A stretch of 64,000 nucleotides of DNA, taken from the NCBI RefSeq assembly GCF_033097365.1, contig NZ_AP028461.1, positions 2,852,001 to 2,916,000 of the forward strand, in the 5' to 3' direction. This DNA comes from Actinoplanes sichuanensis. GTDB taxonomy: Bacteria; Actinomycetota; Actinomycetes; Mycobacteriales; Micromonosporaceae. Shown here piece by piece: positions 13,803 to 22,428 of this stretch; the stretch's first letter is position 1, and each line of letters begins with the position of its first letter. The notes beneath the pieces are model-generated. The model had not been told where the DNA came from. It saw only the letters and a list, made by a program, of their open reading frames with translations, and did no database searches. A program made the position numbers and the translations under genes.

Positions 13803-16800
13803 TTGTTCGCGCTCGTTTTCGACGCGGTGCGGGCGCGAACCGCGCAGGTACTGGCGATCTTTGTGCTGACCGCGCTGGCGGCCACCGTCGCTGCCGCCGG
13901 TCCCTGGTATGCCTACGCGTCCGCGACCCGCGCCGCGGAGGCACAGTTGAGCGCCGCCTCGGCGGCCCAGCGCAACGTCTCGATCCAGACCGAGACCACC
14001 ACCCAAGACGACGCGGCCGACGCACTTCGTCGGTTCGCCGCCGTCGCCGCCGGTGAGCTGTCCAGCGCACGGGACCAGCCGGTGCTCGGGATCCGGGTGC
14101 GACTGACCATCGCCCGGACCGGCGGCGACGCGAACATGGCCGTCGCCTACCGCGACGACCTCTGCCGACACGTCCGCCTCGACGGGCCCTGCCCGTCCGC
14201 ACCCCTGCAGATCGCGATCAGCAACGCCACCGCCCAGAACCTCGGGTTGACGACCGGCGACACACTGACCCTGCTGGACAGGTTGAACACCCCGTTCCGG
14301 CTCACGATCGTCGCCCGCTACACGGTGCGCGATCCCGCGGACCCGTACTGGAGCAATCCACTGTACCGGGCCGAGACCCCCGGACTGGACCCGGTCTTCA
14401 CACCGGTCGAGACCTTCGGCTCCGACCTGCTTTCGGAACCGACACTGACGTACGACGTCCAGGTCCCGCCGGAGCTGATCCGCGGCGACGGCGCGCAGCG
14501 GCTCGGTGTCGCACTTGCCGATGCCGAGGTCCGGCTCAACCAGAACCGGCTACGGATGATCACCGGCATCGACACGGTGCTGGAACGCATCGCCCGAGAC
14601 CGGGACACGGTACGCCGCGGCGTTCTCAGCGCGGGCCTGCAGACGCTGATCCTCACCTGGTTCGCGATCGGGATCGCCGGGCGCTTCACCGGCCGGGACC
14701 GGCGTACCGACGTGGCGCTGCTCAAACTACGCGGCCTGAGCCGGGGCGACATCCTGCGGCTGGCCTGGGGACAACACCTGGTCCCGCTGCTGGCCGGTGT
14801 GCTGGTCGGTGCACCCGCAGGGCTTCTGCTCGCCGCCGGTCTCGCCGGGTCGGTGCCCCTGAGCGACCTGCCCGCAGCGCTGTCGCTGGTCGGGGCCGCC
14901 CTCGCCGCGGTACTGCTCGGTGGCCTGCTCGTGCTGACCATCGGTGAGGCGCTGGTGTTGCGGCAGCCGGTCGCGGTGCTGCTGCGACGCTCGGCGGCCG
15001 GACGCTCCGACTGGCGCTCCACCCTGGTCGACCAGGTGCTCGCCGCCCTCGCTGTCGCCGCGGTCTACCAGGCCCGGTCCGGCGGGTCGGAGGACGGCCT
15101 CAAGGCCGCCGCGCCCGCGCTCGCCGCGCTGGCCGTGGCGCTGCTGGCCGCCCGACTACTGATCCGCGTCGCCGATCGGGTCGTCGGCGTGGCGTTGCGT
15201 GGCGGGCGGCTCCGGCTCGGTCTCACCGCCGTCCAGGTGTCCCGGCAACGCGGCGTCGACCGGGTGTTCGCCCTGATCGTGGTGGCGGTCGCCGGCTTCG
15301 CCACGGCGGCCGGCGGGCTGGCCGCCGACCGTACCGTGCGGGCCGATCGCAGCGCCGCGGAGCTGGGCGCCGCCCGGGTGCTCACGGTGGAGGCGTCGAA
15401 CCGCACGGCGCTGCTCGCGGCGGTCCGGCGAGCCGATCCGGGCGGCCGTGAGGCGATGGCGGTGGTCGCCGACACCACGACCATCCCGCAGGTGCTGGCC
15501 GTGGACACCACACGGCTCGCCGCCGTGGCCCAGTGGCGCCCCGAGTTCGGGCCGGTCGGTCTGCTCCCGGACGCGACGGCGGCCGGCGGCCTGAAACCGC
15601 TGCCACTGGTCACCGGCGACCGGTTGACCCTCCGGATCCGAAGCGAGGGCACCGCCCCGGTCGCTGTCGAGCTGCTGCTGCAGCACGAGGGCACCGGCCT
15701 GCCGGTGCAGGTCGACTTCGGTGTTCTGGCCGCGGGGGAGGGCACGGTCTCGGCTGCGGCGCCCGGCTGCGCCGCCGCGCCCGGCTGTCGCCTGGTCCGC
15801 TGGGGACTGACCGCGCCCGGCGGAAGTGGCAAGCCCAACCCGCTCCCATCGGACACCGCGGTGACGCTGCAGAGCCTGCGACAGGACGCCGCGCCGGCGG
15901 AGATCCTGGACCCCGCCGCGTTCGGCGACATCGGCCGATGGCGGCCCGCCAACGGGGGCGTCGCCATCGACATCGCCACGACCGGCGACGGCCTGCGGCT
16001 GTCCACCGACCGCAACGAGCTGGCAGTGCCGGTGAGCGGCACCGAGGTGTGGGCGTCCGACACAGCGATGCCGCTGCCGGTGGTCCTGGCCGGCTCGGCC
16101 CCGGCCGAGTGGCGACTCACCGACCCGCTGCTGAACTCCTTCAGCGGGGTCCCGGCGCGGGTCGCCGGCACCGCGCAGGCCCTGCCCGGGCTGGGAACGA
16201 CCGGGATCCTCGTCGACCTGGACGCCACCCGCCGCGTCGCGGGGGAGAGCGAGCCGCCCGGCGAGTTCCAGGTCTGGCTCGCCGCCGGCGCCCGCTCGGG
16301 CCTGGTGGCCGACCTGACCGCGGCCGGGCTCACCGTGATCGCCGACGACAGCACCGCCCGACGATCGGTCGTCCTCGGCCGTCAGGGACCGGCGGCCGTC
16401 GCGCGGTTCGGGCTGCTGGCGGGCGTGGCCGCGCTGCTGCTCGCCGCGGCCACGACGGCCGTCGCCGTCGCCGTCGAACGGCCCCTGCTGCGTGAACGAC
16501 TCGAGGCGCTGCGGCTGCAGGGACTACCCGCCCCGGTCGCGGTCACCACCGGCCATGCCGGTACGGCCGCACTCGTACTGTCCGGTCTGGCCGTCGGTGT
16601 GTTCGCCGCCTCGCTGGTCGGGCCGCTCACCCGGATCGTCGTGCCACCGTTCACCGACGGCTGGGCGGTGCTGCCGCCGCCGACCACACTCAGCGGCGCT
16701 GTGCTCGCGCTGTCCGCGCTGGTCGCCCTCGTCGTGCTCGGCGTGACCGGGTGGCTGTCGGTGCGGCCGCTGCTTCGCAGCCTGCGGGCACCCGGCTCGG

Positions 16801-16895
16801 CGCCGCCCGTACCGCGGCCCGACCGGCCTGCCGGCGGCGTGCCGGCCGGAATCGCGGCCGGACGTGGTGCCGATGCGAAAGAGGACGGCCGATGA
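13803..16895 (+). CDS. FtsX-like ABC transporter permease, 1030 residues
   Basis: A TTG start follows a GGGGGAAGG site. One membrane segment near residues 12-34 is followed by a large extracytoplasmic domain. A block of membrane segments from about residue 275 comes next, then a second large extracytoplasmic domain and C-terminal segments near 860-1000, the duplicated FtsX/MacB-like layout. The LxLxGLSRGDILRLAWGQ segment after a membrane helix is typical of this family. It overlaps the next permease by 4 bases, so they are a likely heterodimer. No ATP-binding subunit is encoded near it. The extreme C-terminus is a basic, disordered tail. Confidence 0.8.
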   Translation: MFALVFDAVRARTAQVLAIFVLTALAATVAAAGPWYAYASATRAAEAQLSAASAAQRNVSIQTETTTQDDAADALRRFAAVAAGELSSARDQPVLGIRVRLTIARTGGDANMAVAYRDDLCRHVRLDGPCPSAPLQIAISNATAQNLGLTTGDTLTLLDRLNTPFRLTIVARYTVRDPADPYWSNPLYRAETPGLDPVFTPVETFGSDLLSEPTLTYDVQVPPELIRGDGAQRLGVALADAEVRLNQNRLRMITGIDTVLERIARDRDTVRRGVLSAGLQTLILTWFAIGIAGRFTGRDRRTDVALLKLRGLSRGDILRLAWGQHLVPLLAGVLVGAPAGLLLAAGLAGSVPLSDLPAALSLVGAALAAVLLGGLLVLTIGEALVLRQPVAVLLRRSAAGRSDWRSTLVDQVLAALAVAAVYQARSGGSEDGLKAAAPALAALAVALLAARLLIRVADRVVGVALRGGRLRLGLTAVQVSRQRGVDRVFALIVVAVAGFATAAGGLAADRTVRADRSAAELGAARVLTVEASNRTALLAAVRRADPGGREAMAVVADTTTIPQVLAVDTTRLAAVAQWRPEFGPVGLLPDATAAGGLKPLPLVTGDRLTLRIRSEGTAPVAVELLLQHEGTGLPVQVDFGVLAAGEGTVSAAAPGCAAAPGCRLVRWGLTAPGGSGKPNPLPSDTAVTLQSLRQDAAPAEILDPAAFGDIGRWRPANGGVAIDIATTGDGLRLSTDRNELAVPVSGTEVWASDTAMPLPVVLAGSAPAEWRLTDPLLNSFSGVPARVAGTAQALPGLGTTGILVDLDATRRVAGESEPPGEFQVWLAAGARSGLVADLTAAGLTVIADDSTARRSVVLGRQGPAAVARFGLLAGVAALLLAAATTAVAVAVERPLLRERLEALRLQGLPAPVAVTTGHAGTAALVLSGLAVGVFAASLVGPLTRIVVPPFTDGWAVLPPPTTLSGAVLALSALVALVVLGVTGWLSVRPLLRSLRAPGSAPPVPRPDRPAGGVPAGIAAGRGADAKEDGR

Positions 16896-19800
16896 TCTCG
16901 CTGGTCTTCGTCATGCTCTGGCACCGTCGCGGGCAGGCCGCCACCCTGGCACTGCTCGGCCTGCTGGCGGTCACCTCCGCGGTCGCCGCGCCGGCCTATC
17001 TGATCGCGGTCGACCGTGCGGTCGCCGTCGGGCAGATCGCCACCGCCGCGCCGAACGAGCTCGGCCTGGTGGCCAGCACGGTCCAGGACGAACGCGTCGC
17101 CACCGACGGCACCGGAGACCCCGGCCTGGCCACCGAGCAGGACGGGTTGCAGTTCGGCGACGTGGCCACCGCGCTGGTCGCCATGCCCGGCTTCACGTAC
17201 GTCTACTCGGCCGAGTACTACGCCATCGGCATCGACTCCAACCCGGCGAACGCCGCACGCTTCGTCTACCGCCAGGACGTCTGCGCCCACCTGCAGATCC
17301 TGACCGGCCGCTGCCTGGCCGCCGAAGGCGATGTACTGATCGGTGAACACACGGCCCAGCGCCTGAACCTCAAGGCAGGCGACCCGATCGAGCTGCGGTC
17401 GGCCGTACCGAGCCCGAATCCGAAGAAGAAGGCCTGGCTACCCGACGGCAAGCCCCGGCGCCTGCTGATCGCCGGCACCTACCGGCCGACCGAGCCGGCT
17501 GCCGGCTACTGGGGCGCCCGCGGCTACTTCACCGCGACACCCGAGACCGGCCCCGGCGAACCGATCTTCACCGCCGCGGTGACGCAGCAGACGATGGACC
17601 ACGGCCGGATCACGCTGGCGATGGACGGCCGGGCCGGCCCGGCCGCACTGAACCCCGACCGTCTCGACGTGCTCCGGGCCGACCTGCAGAAACTGACCCT
17701 GTCCACCGCCGACGTCGGCTTGGCGGTGCAGATCGACACCGGCATGACGGCCCTGCTGGACCGCATCGACGTCGGACAGTCGTCGACTCGGCCGCTCGTG
17801 CCGGTGTTGGCCGTGCCCCTGATCCTGTTCGCCTGCTTCACCATCTTCCTCACCGTCGGCTACGGCCTCGAGGGCAGGCAGAGCGAGTTGGCGGTCGTCG
17901 CGCTGCGTGGCTCGCGGTGGTGGACGCGGTGGTGGCTGGCGGCCGGCGAGAGCCTGATCGCGGTCCTGGCCGGCGCCCTGTGCGGCTGCCTGATCGGGCA
18001 GCTGCTGGTCGACGCGATCGCGGCGATCGTCTTCCCGGACAACGGAGTCTCCTCCGACTGGAGCTCACTGCGCTACGCACCACTGGCGGCGGGGGCGGCA
18101 CTGCTGTCGGTGATGGTGGCCCAGCGCCGCCAGTTCGTCGGCTCGGTCGCCCGACTGCTGCGCCGCAACCCCTCCACCGCCAACGGCCGATGGGCGGTCG
18201 CGGCGGAGGCGCTCGCCGTACTCCTCGCCGTCGCCGCCTCGGTCCAGCTCGTCCTGTCCCAGGGGTCGCTGACCGGGTTGGGCCTGTTCGCACCCGCCAT
18301 CCTGATGCTCGCCCTCGGCCTGCTCGCCGCCCGCGTCCTGCTTCCCTTGATCAGCCGGTACGCGGTCCGCGCCCTGCAACGCGGCCGACTCGGTGTCGCC
18401 CTGGCGGGTCTGCAGCTCGCCCGCCGACCCGGCGCGGGCCGGCTCTTCGCGCTGCTGGTGGCCACCGTGGCCGTGGCCGGGTACGCGGCCTGCGCGGTGG
18501 ATACCGCCGCCGCCGGCCGCGCCGTCGAGGCGACCCTCGGCATCGGTGCCGACCGGGTCCTCACCGTGCAGACGGCCCAACCCCAACAACTGCTGTCCGC
18601 GGTGCGCCGCATCGACCCGGACGGTGACTTCGCCATGGCGGTCACCCGGCTGCCCCCGGGCGTCGCCGCCACCGACACGCCCGGCCTGGCCGTCGACTCC
18701 ACTCGGTTGGCGGCCGTCGCGGCGTGGCCGAGCGGCGGACCCGACCCGGCCGAGGTCGCCGACCGGTTGCACCCGCAGTCGCTGGCTGCACCGGCGTTCG
18801 CCGGCCCGGACATCGCCGTCGACGTGTCGGCGTCCGGCCTGACACCGGGCCGGAACGGCCTGCGGCTGCAGGTGTCGGTCTCGTCGCTGACGGGGCTCGG
18901 TGACGCGGTGATCGAGCTCGGCGAGCTGCAGAACCGGCCGGCCACGTACCGCCAGAAGATCGCGGTCTGCCAGGAAGGATGCCGGATCGACGGCATCGGG
19001 TTCGCCCGGACCGGCTCGTCTCGCCTCACCGCCGCGGTCGTGGTCCACGGCATGCGCGCCACCGGCCCCGACCGGGAGGTGCTGCCCACGGCCCAGCTGG
19101 CCGATCCGAACAACTGGCGGGCGAGCCCGGAGGTACGGCCGGCCCAGGCGCCGGACGGCCTGCGGCTCGAATTCGCCGAGTCGGTCAGCGTCTCCCCGCT
19201 GGTGTGGATCAAACCGGCCGGCACCCCCGACCCGATGCCGGTCGCCGTGGCCGGTGGCCGCCTCGCCGGCGACGCCGTCACCGGTCTGGACGGCAAACCC
19301 CTGCCGATCACCCACGCCCAGACCCTGCCGGTCGTGCCGCAGCTGGGCCGCCGGGCCGTCCTGGTCGACCTCGAGTACGCGGACCGGACGACCATGAACG
19401 CCGGCCTCGGCACCACGCCACAGATCTGGCTCAACACGGCGGCACCGCCGGACATCCTGGACCGGGTCTCGGCACAGGGCCTCACCGTCGTCGCCGACAT
19501 CCGCTCCGATCAGATACGCCGCCGCCTCGAACAGCAGGGCCCGGCGCTGGCGCTCGGGTTCCACGTGCTCGCGGGTGTGCTGGCCGTACTGCTGGGAGCG
19601 GGCGCACTGGTGCTGGCGGCAGCGGTGGACCGGCGCCGCCGGGTCGAGGACCTCTCCGCGCTGCGGACCCAGGGGCTGCGTCCCGGCCCGGCCGGACAGG
19701 CGATGCTGTGGACGTACCCGGCACTGGTCGCCGTCGCCGTGGTGATCGGACTGCCGGTCGGGGCGATCGCGTGGCTGGTCACCGGCTGGGCCCTGCCGCT

Positions 19801-19945
19801 GGCCGGGCCGTACCCTCCGGACCTGCCCCTACCCGGCTGGCCGCGGGTCACCGTGCTGCTCGCGGTGGGTGCGGTGGTCCTGCTGGCGCTCGCCGCCGTG
19901 GCCGTCGCCACGGGACGCCACCTGCGCCGGCGGGTAAAACCTTGA
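16892..19945 (+). CDS. FtsX-like ABC transporter permease, 1017 residues
   Basis: The ATG at 16892 overlaps the stop of the first permease (ATGA), which decides the start against a longer in-frame reading. The N-terminal helix (ATLALLGLLAVTSAVAAPAY), central helices with LVVALRGSRWWTRWWLAAGE-like loops and a C-terminal block (LSALRTQGLRPGPAGQ) match the FtsX/MacB-like permeases. The two halves of the pair are about the same size and share the domain order, so they arose by duplication. The substrate is unknown; members move lipids, lipoproteins or peptides. Confidence 0.8.
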   Translation: MISLVFVMLWHRRGQAATLALLGLLAVTSAVAAPAYLIAVDRAVAVGQIATAAPNELGLVASTVQDERVATDGTGDPGLATEQDGLQFGDVATALVAMPGFTYVYSAEYYAIGIDSNPANAARFVYRQDVCAHLQILTGRCLAAEGDVLIGEHTAQRLNLKAGDPIELRSAVPSPNPKKKAWLPDGKPRRLLIAGTYRPTEPAAGYWGARGYFTATPETGPGEPIFTAAVTQQTMDHGRITLAMDGRAGPAALNPDRLDVLRADLQKLTLSTADVGLAVQIDTGMTALLDRIDVGQSSTRPLVPVLAVPLILFACFTIFLTVGYGLEGRQSELAVVALRGSRWWTRWWLAAGESLIAVLAGALCGCLIGQLLVDAIAAIVFPDNGVSSDWSSLRYAPLAAGAALLSVMVAQRRQFVGSVARLLRRNPSTANGRWAVAAEALAVLLAVAASVQLVLSQGSLTGLGLFAPAILMLALGLLAARVLLPLISRYAVRALQRGRLGVALAGLQLARRPGAGRLFALLVATVAVAGYAACAVDTAAAGRAVEATLGIGADRVLTVQTAQPQQLLSAVRRIDPDGDFAMAVTRLPPGVAATDTPGLAVDSTRLAAVAAWPSGGPDPAEVADRLHPQSLAAPAFAGPDIAVDVSASGLTPGRNGLRLQVSVSSLTGLGDAVIELGELQNRPATYRQKIAVCQEGCRIDGIGFARTGSSRLTAAVVVHGMRATGPDREVLPTAQLADPNNWRASPEVRPAQAPDGLRLEFAESVSVSPLVWIKPAGTPDPMPVAVAGGRLAGDAVTGLDGKPLPITHAQTLPVVPQLGRRAVLVDLEYADRTTMNAGLGTTPQIWLNTAAPPDILDRVSAQGLTVVADIRSDQIRRRLEQQGPALALGFHVLAGVLAVLLGAGALVLAAAVDRRRRVEDLSALRTQGLRPGPAGQAMLWTYPALVAVAVVIGLPVGAIAWLVTGWALPLAGPYPPDLPLPGWPRVTVLLAVGAVVLLALAAVAVATGRHLRRRVKP

Positions 19946-20445
19946 ACGTGCAGGACGACCATCCGGCGACGGTACGGGTCCGCGGTCTCGTTGTTCCCGA
20001 CCTGCTGCTCGATCTCCTGCGGGAGGGCAGGTGGAGGCATCCGGGCGAGCCTGCGGTCGCTCGGGTCATGCCCTGGTTCCAGGATCCGCTCGACTTTCTC
20101 GGCAGCATCGAGCAGATGGAGCGGGAATCACGGTCGCTCGACCACCTGACCGAGGACGACGAAATGGCGCAGCTGTTCGGATTCGCGCGAGCACAGCCGG
20201 CCACCGGTCCGGTCGAACTGCCGTGGCTCGACGTCGACCGGGCCTTCTTCATCGCCATGGCGCGGTACGCCGGTGACGACACCGCGATCGCCCTCGACTA
20301 CCGAACGAGTTCCTCCGATCCACGAGTCGTCGCCAGCGATGTCTGGAACAGTTCGGCGCCGAACACCTGGCGGACGGTCGCCGACACCTTCTCCGAGTTC
20401 GTAGCCGAGCTGCGTCTCGACGGAGCCGACGTCGGCGGACCGTGA
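19942..20445 (+). CDS. SMI1/KNR4 (SUKH) family protein
   Basis: The 167-residue protein has the SUKH-type C-terminal core: DVDRAFFIAMARYAGDDTAI, ALDYRTSSSDPRVVASDVW and WRTVADTFSEFVAELRL. SUKH proteins include immunity proteins against contact-dependent or polymorphic toxins, and scaffold proteins. A TTG at 19942 overlaps the permease stop; a GTG at 19948 is the alternative start. No toxin gene is adjacent, so an immunity role is only a possibility. Confidence 0.75.
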   Translation: MNVQDDHPATVRVRGLVVPDLLLDLLREGRWRHPGEPAVARVMPWFQDPLDFLGSIEQMERESRSLDHLTEDDEMAQLFGFARAQPATGPVELPWLDVDRAFFIAMARYAGDDTAIALDYRTSSSDPRVVASDVWNSSAPNTWRTVADTFSEFVAELRLDGADVGGP

Positions 20446-20541
20446 ACGATGCCCGCCACCCGCACGGCGGGAATGAGAGCGAAGAAAAGGGAATCCGTCG
20501 GCGACGAGCGTGTGCCGGTCGTATGAGGAAAGCGAACCTTG

Positions 20542-21339
20542 ATGAGCGACATGAACTCTCTGCACGTCAATCACCAGACGTTCTGGCGCCACATGGCGCG
20601 CGGCACCGGAGGTTCGGTACACGAGACCGTCGACGGTCTGCGGATCTTCACCGGCGTCGTCGCGGCGCCGTTCAACCAGATCCACTGCCACGGAACCGAC
20701 GACGCGGCCGCGATCGACCAGGCCGCGTCCTATTTCGGTGACCGCCGGATGCCGTGGCGGATCGTCTGTGCGGCACCCAGCCCCTCCGCACACCGGTACG
20801 CCGAGCAGCACGGCGTCAGCCAGGAGCCGCTGTACCCGATCATGGCCCTCGACCTGACGACCGCGGCCCCCACCCTGCCGTGTCCGGCCGAGCTCACGGT
20901 CACCGCGGCGGTGTCGATCGAGGACGTACGCGAGTTCATCGACTGCGCGGGAGCCGCCTTCGGCCACGATCCCGAGCTCATCGAGGCGATGTGCCGGCCA
21001 CAGACCCTCGCCGACGACGACTTCCGGCTCTACCTCGGCAGGGTGGACGGTCGGTGCGTCGCGATCAGTGTGGGCGTCGGCGTCCGTGAGCACGGCACCA
21101 TCGGCGCGTATTTCGTCGGGGTCCGGCCCGAGGCCCGCGGTCGGGGTTACGGCCGGGCCGTCACCGAGCGGGCCCTGGCCGACGGAGCAACCTGGGGCGC
21201 CCGCACCGCGGTGCTCCAGGCCACCCCGGCCGGATACCCCGTCTACCTCAAGATGGGCTTCGCCCAGGTCGGCGACTACCATCTGTGGGACTTCGCTCCG
21301 GCGGAGAGCAGTCAGCGAATCGATTCGTCCAGTCGGTAG
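20542..21339 (+). CDS. GNAT-family acetyltransferase
   Basis: The 265-residue protein ends in a GNAT domain with IGAYFVGVRPEARGRGYGRA (acetyl-CoA loop RGRGYG) and QATPAGYPVYLKMGFAQVGD. The first 130 residues are a less conserved domain. AGGAAAG lies upstream of the ATG at 20542. The substrate is unknown. The last codons contain a perfect CGAATCGATTCG palindrome (21316-21327). Confidence 0.8.
   Translation: MSDMNSLHVNHQTFWRHMARGTGGSVHETVDGLRIFTGVVAAPFNQIHCHGTDDAAAIDQAASYFGDRRMPWRIVCAAPSPSAHRYAEQHGVSQEPLYPIMALDLTTAAPTLPCPAELTVTAAVSIEDVREFIDCAGAAFGHDPELIEAMCRPQTLADDDFRLYLGRVDGRCVAISVGVGVREHGTIGAYFVGVRPEARGRGYGRAVTERALADGATWGARTAVLQATPAGYPVYLKMGFAQVGDYHLWDFAPAESSQRIDSSSR
21316..21327. promoter_or_regulatory. 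CGAATCGATTCG palindrome inside the GNAT 3' end
   Basis: This is identical to the candidate LacI operator at 22353-22364, about 1 kb downstream. It lies within coding sequence, so it may be chance or an auxiliary looping site. Confidence 0.3.
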
Positions 21340-21365
21340 ATGTCAGGGTTAACGTGTGCTGACAT
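21340..21365 (+). other. ATGTCAG...CTGACAT inverted repeat after the GNAT gene
   Basis: Seven-base arms with a 12-base loop follow the stop codon directly. It may be a weak terminator; no T-run follows. Confidence 0.3.
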
Positions 21366-21447
21366 GGAGGCGCTGTCGATTTCTGAGGTGCTGTGCACGG
21401 CTGTCCGAGGCCCTCTGCACGGGGTGAAGATCAGAGCGTTGACAGCG

Positions 21448-21939
21448 TCACAGCTGGTCCACGCCGGTCACGGCCAGCAGCCACTGCGGTTCGTGTTTCG
21501 GGGTCAGACCGAGCACCCGTAGTACCACGCCGAGTTTCTCGTCCAGACCGTGCTGTTCCCTGACCTCGGCGAGCTCGCTGAGATTCACCGGCCGGGTTAC
21601 ACCTGACCGACCCTGCACCGTGTAGGCGGCGAGCAGGCACGATCGGGTAGAACCACGGCGGGGTGCCCACCCGTCCTCGATGAAGGTGACGCCGTAGCGA
21701 TCGTGGACCGCATGCTCCTGCTGGTGCCAGTCGGTCACGGTGAGGTCAGCGTCGGGGATCGTCATGTATAACCGGCCGACGAAGTTGGCTGCGCCGGCTG
21801 GGGCGGGGAAGCCGTCCGGGGTGCCGCCCAGCCATGGCAGGTCGAGCAGGCCGTTCCCGTCGACTTCCTCGAACGTCAGGTGGGGGACCGGATGGATCTG
21901 GTACCCGAACATCAGCGCAGCGTCGTACCGCATGGTCAT
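21448..21939 (-). CDS. conserved-looking hypothetical protein, 163 residues
   Basis: The ATG at 21939 is preceded by AAGAGGA at good spacing. The product is soluble, without signal peptide, and has a Trp/His-rich centre (TVTDWHQQEHAVHDRYGVTF). I do not recognise the family. It is convergent with the GNAT gene. Confidence 0.6.
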   Translation of the reverse strand: MTMRYDAALMFGYQIHPVPHLTFEEVDGNGLLDLPWLGGTPDGFPAPAGAANFVGRLYMTIPDADLTVTDWHQQEHAVHDRYGVTFIEDGWAPRRGSTRSCLLAAYTVQGRSGVTRPVNLSELAEVREQHGLDEKLGVVLRVLGLTPKHEPQWLLAVTGVDQL

Positions 21940-22064
21940 CGTGATCCTCTTCTTTTCCGATCATGGCGGTACGGTGCCTGGCCGGATCTGTTCCGGGCGA
22001 CCCTCACCGCGGGAGATCGCACGGTAAACAGCGGACATCGGGGCGGGGCCGCTGAGGTGCCCGA

Positions 22065-22226
22065 ATGGGGTACGAGTCGGCCGGACGCCTCGTGCAGGCC
22101 ATCACCCTGCACGAACAGAACCTCACCGACCGGCGGCGGGTCCTCGGCGACGACCACCCCACCACCCTGACCTACCGCAACAACCTCGAAGCGGCTCGTC
22201 GCGCTAAGGACGCCCATCTGGGGTAG
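22065..22226 (+). pseudogene. C-terminal fragment of a TPR-repeat (NB-ARC/TPR type) protein
   Basis: The reading YESAGRLVQAITLHEQNLTD, RRRVLGDDHPTTLTYRNNLE and AARRAKDAHLG stop is the usual last repeat of tetratricopeptide NB-ARC/FxSxx-linked proteins of actinomycetes. Nothing upstream continues it, so it is a remnant. Confidence 0.55.
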
Positions 22227-22306
22227 GCGGAAAGTACATACTCCCGTGCACGGCACCCGGTCAGCCTCGTGGCTTCGTGAAGAGGACTGCGGAAACTGGC
22301 AGGCGC

Positions 22307-22335
22307 TTGACCTCCTTCGAGCGTCGTCTTATGTT
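22307..22335 (+). promoter_or_regulatory. promoter of the GH63-like gene
   Basis: TTGACC (22307-22312), a 17-base spacer and TATGTT (22330-22335) form a good vegetative promoter about 100 bases before the glycosidase start. Confidence 0.55.
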
Positions 22336-22352
22336 CTGTCGAACGGCTTCGC

Positions 22353-22364
22353 CGAATCGATTCG
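22353..22364. promoter_or_regulatory. LacI-type operator CGAATCGATTCG
   Basis: This 12-bp perfect palindrome with a central CG lies just downstream of the predicted transcription start of the glycosidase gene. Near copies lie at 25262-25273 (11 of 12) and 25158-25169 (10 of 12), upstream of the LacI gene that faces the glycosidase. Position and shape fit repression by that regulator. Confidence 0.6.
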
Positions 22365-22428
22365 ACAAAGCGGGACCGGTGTGACCGCCTCGCGGTCAAG
22401 GACTGAACCGCGAAAGGCCCCGCCACTC

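Noticed and set aside
18065..19564. Long minus-strand open frames inside the second permease
   Set aside because: They are codon-shadow frames of a GC-rich gene: low complexity, no ribosome site, no domain.
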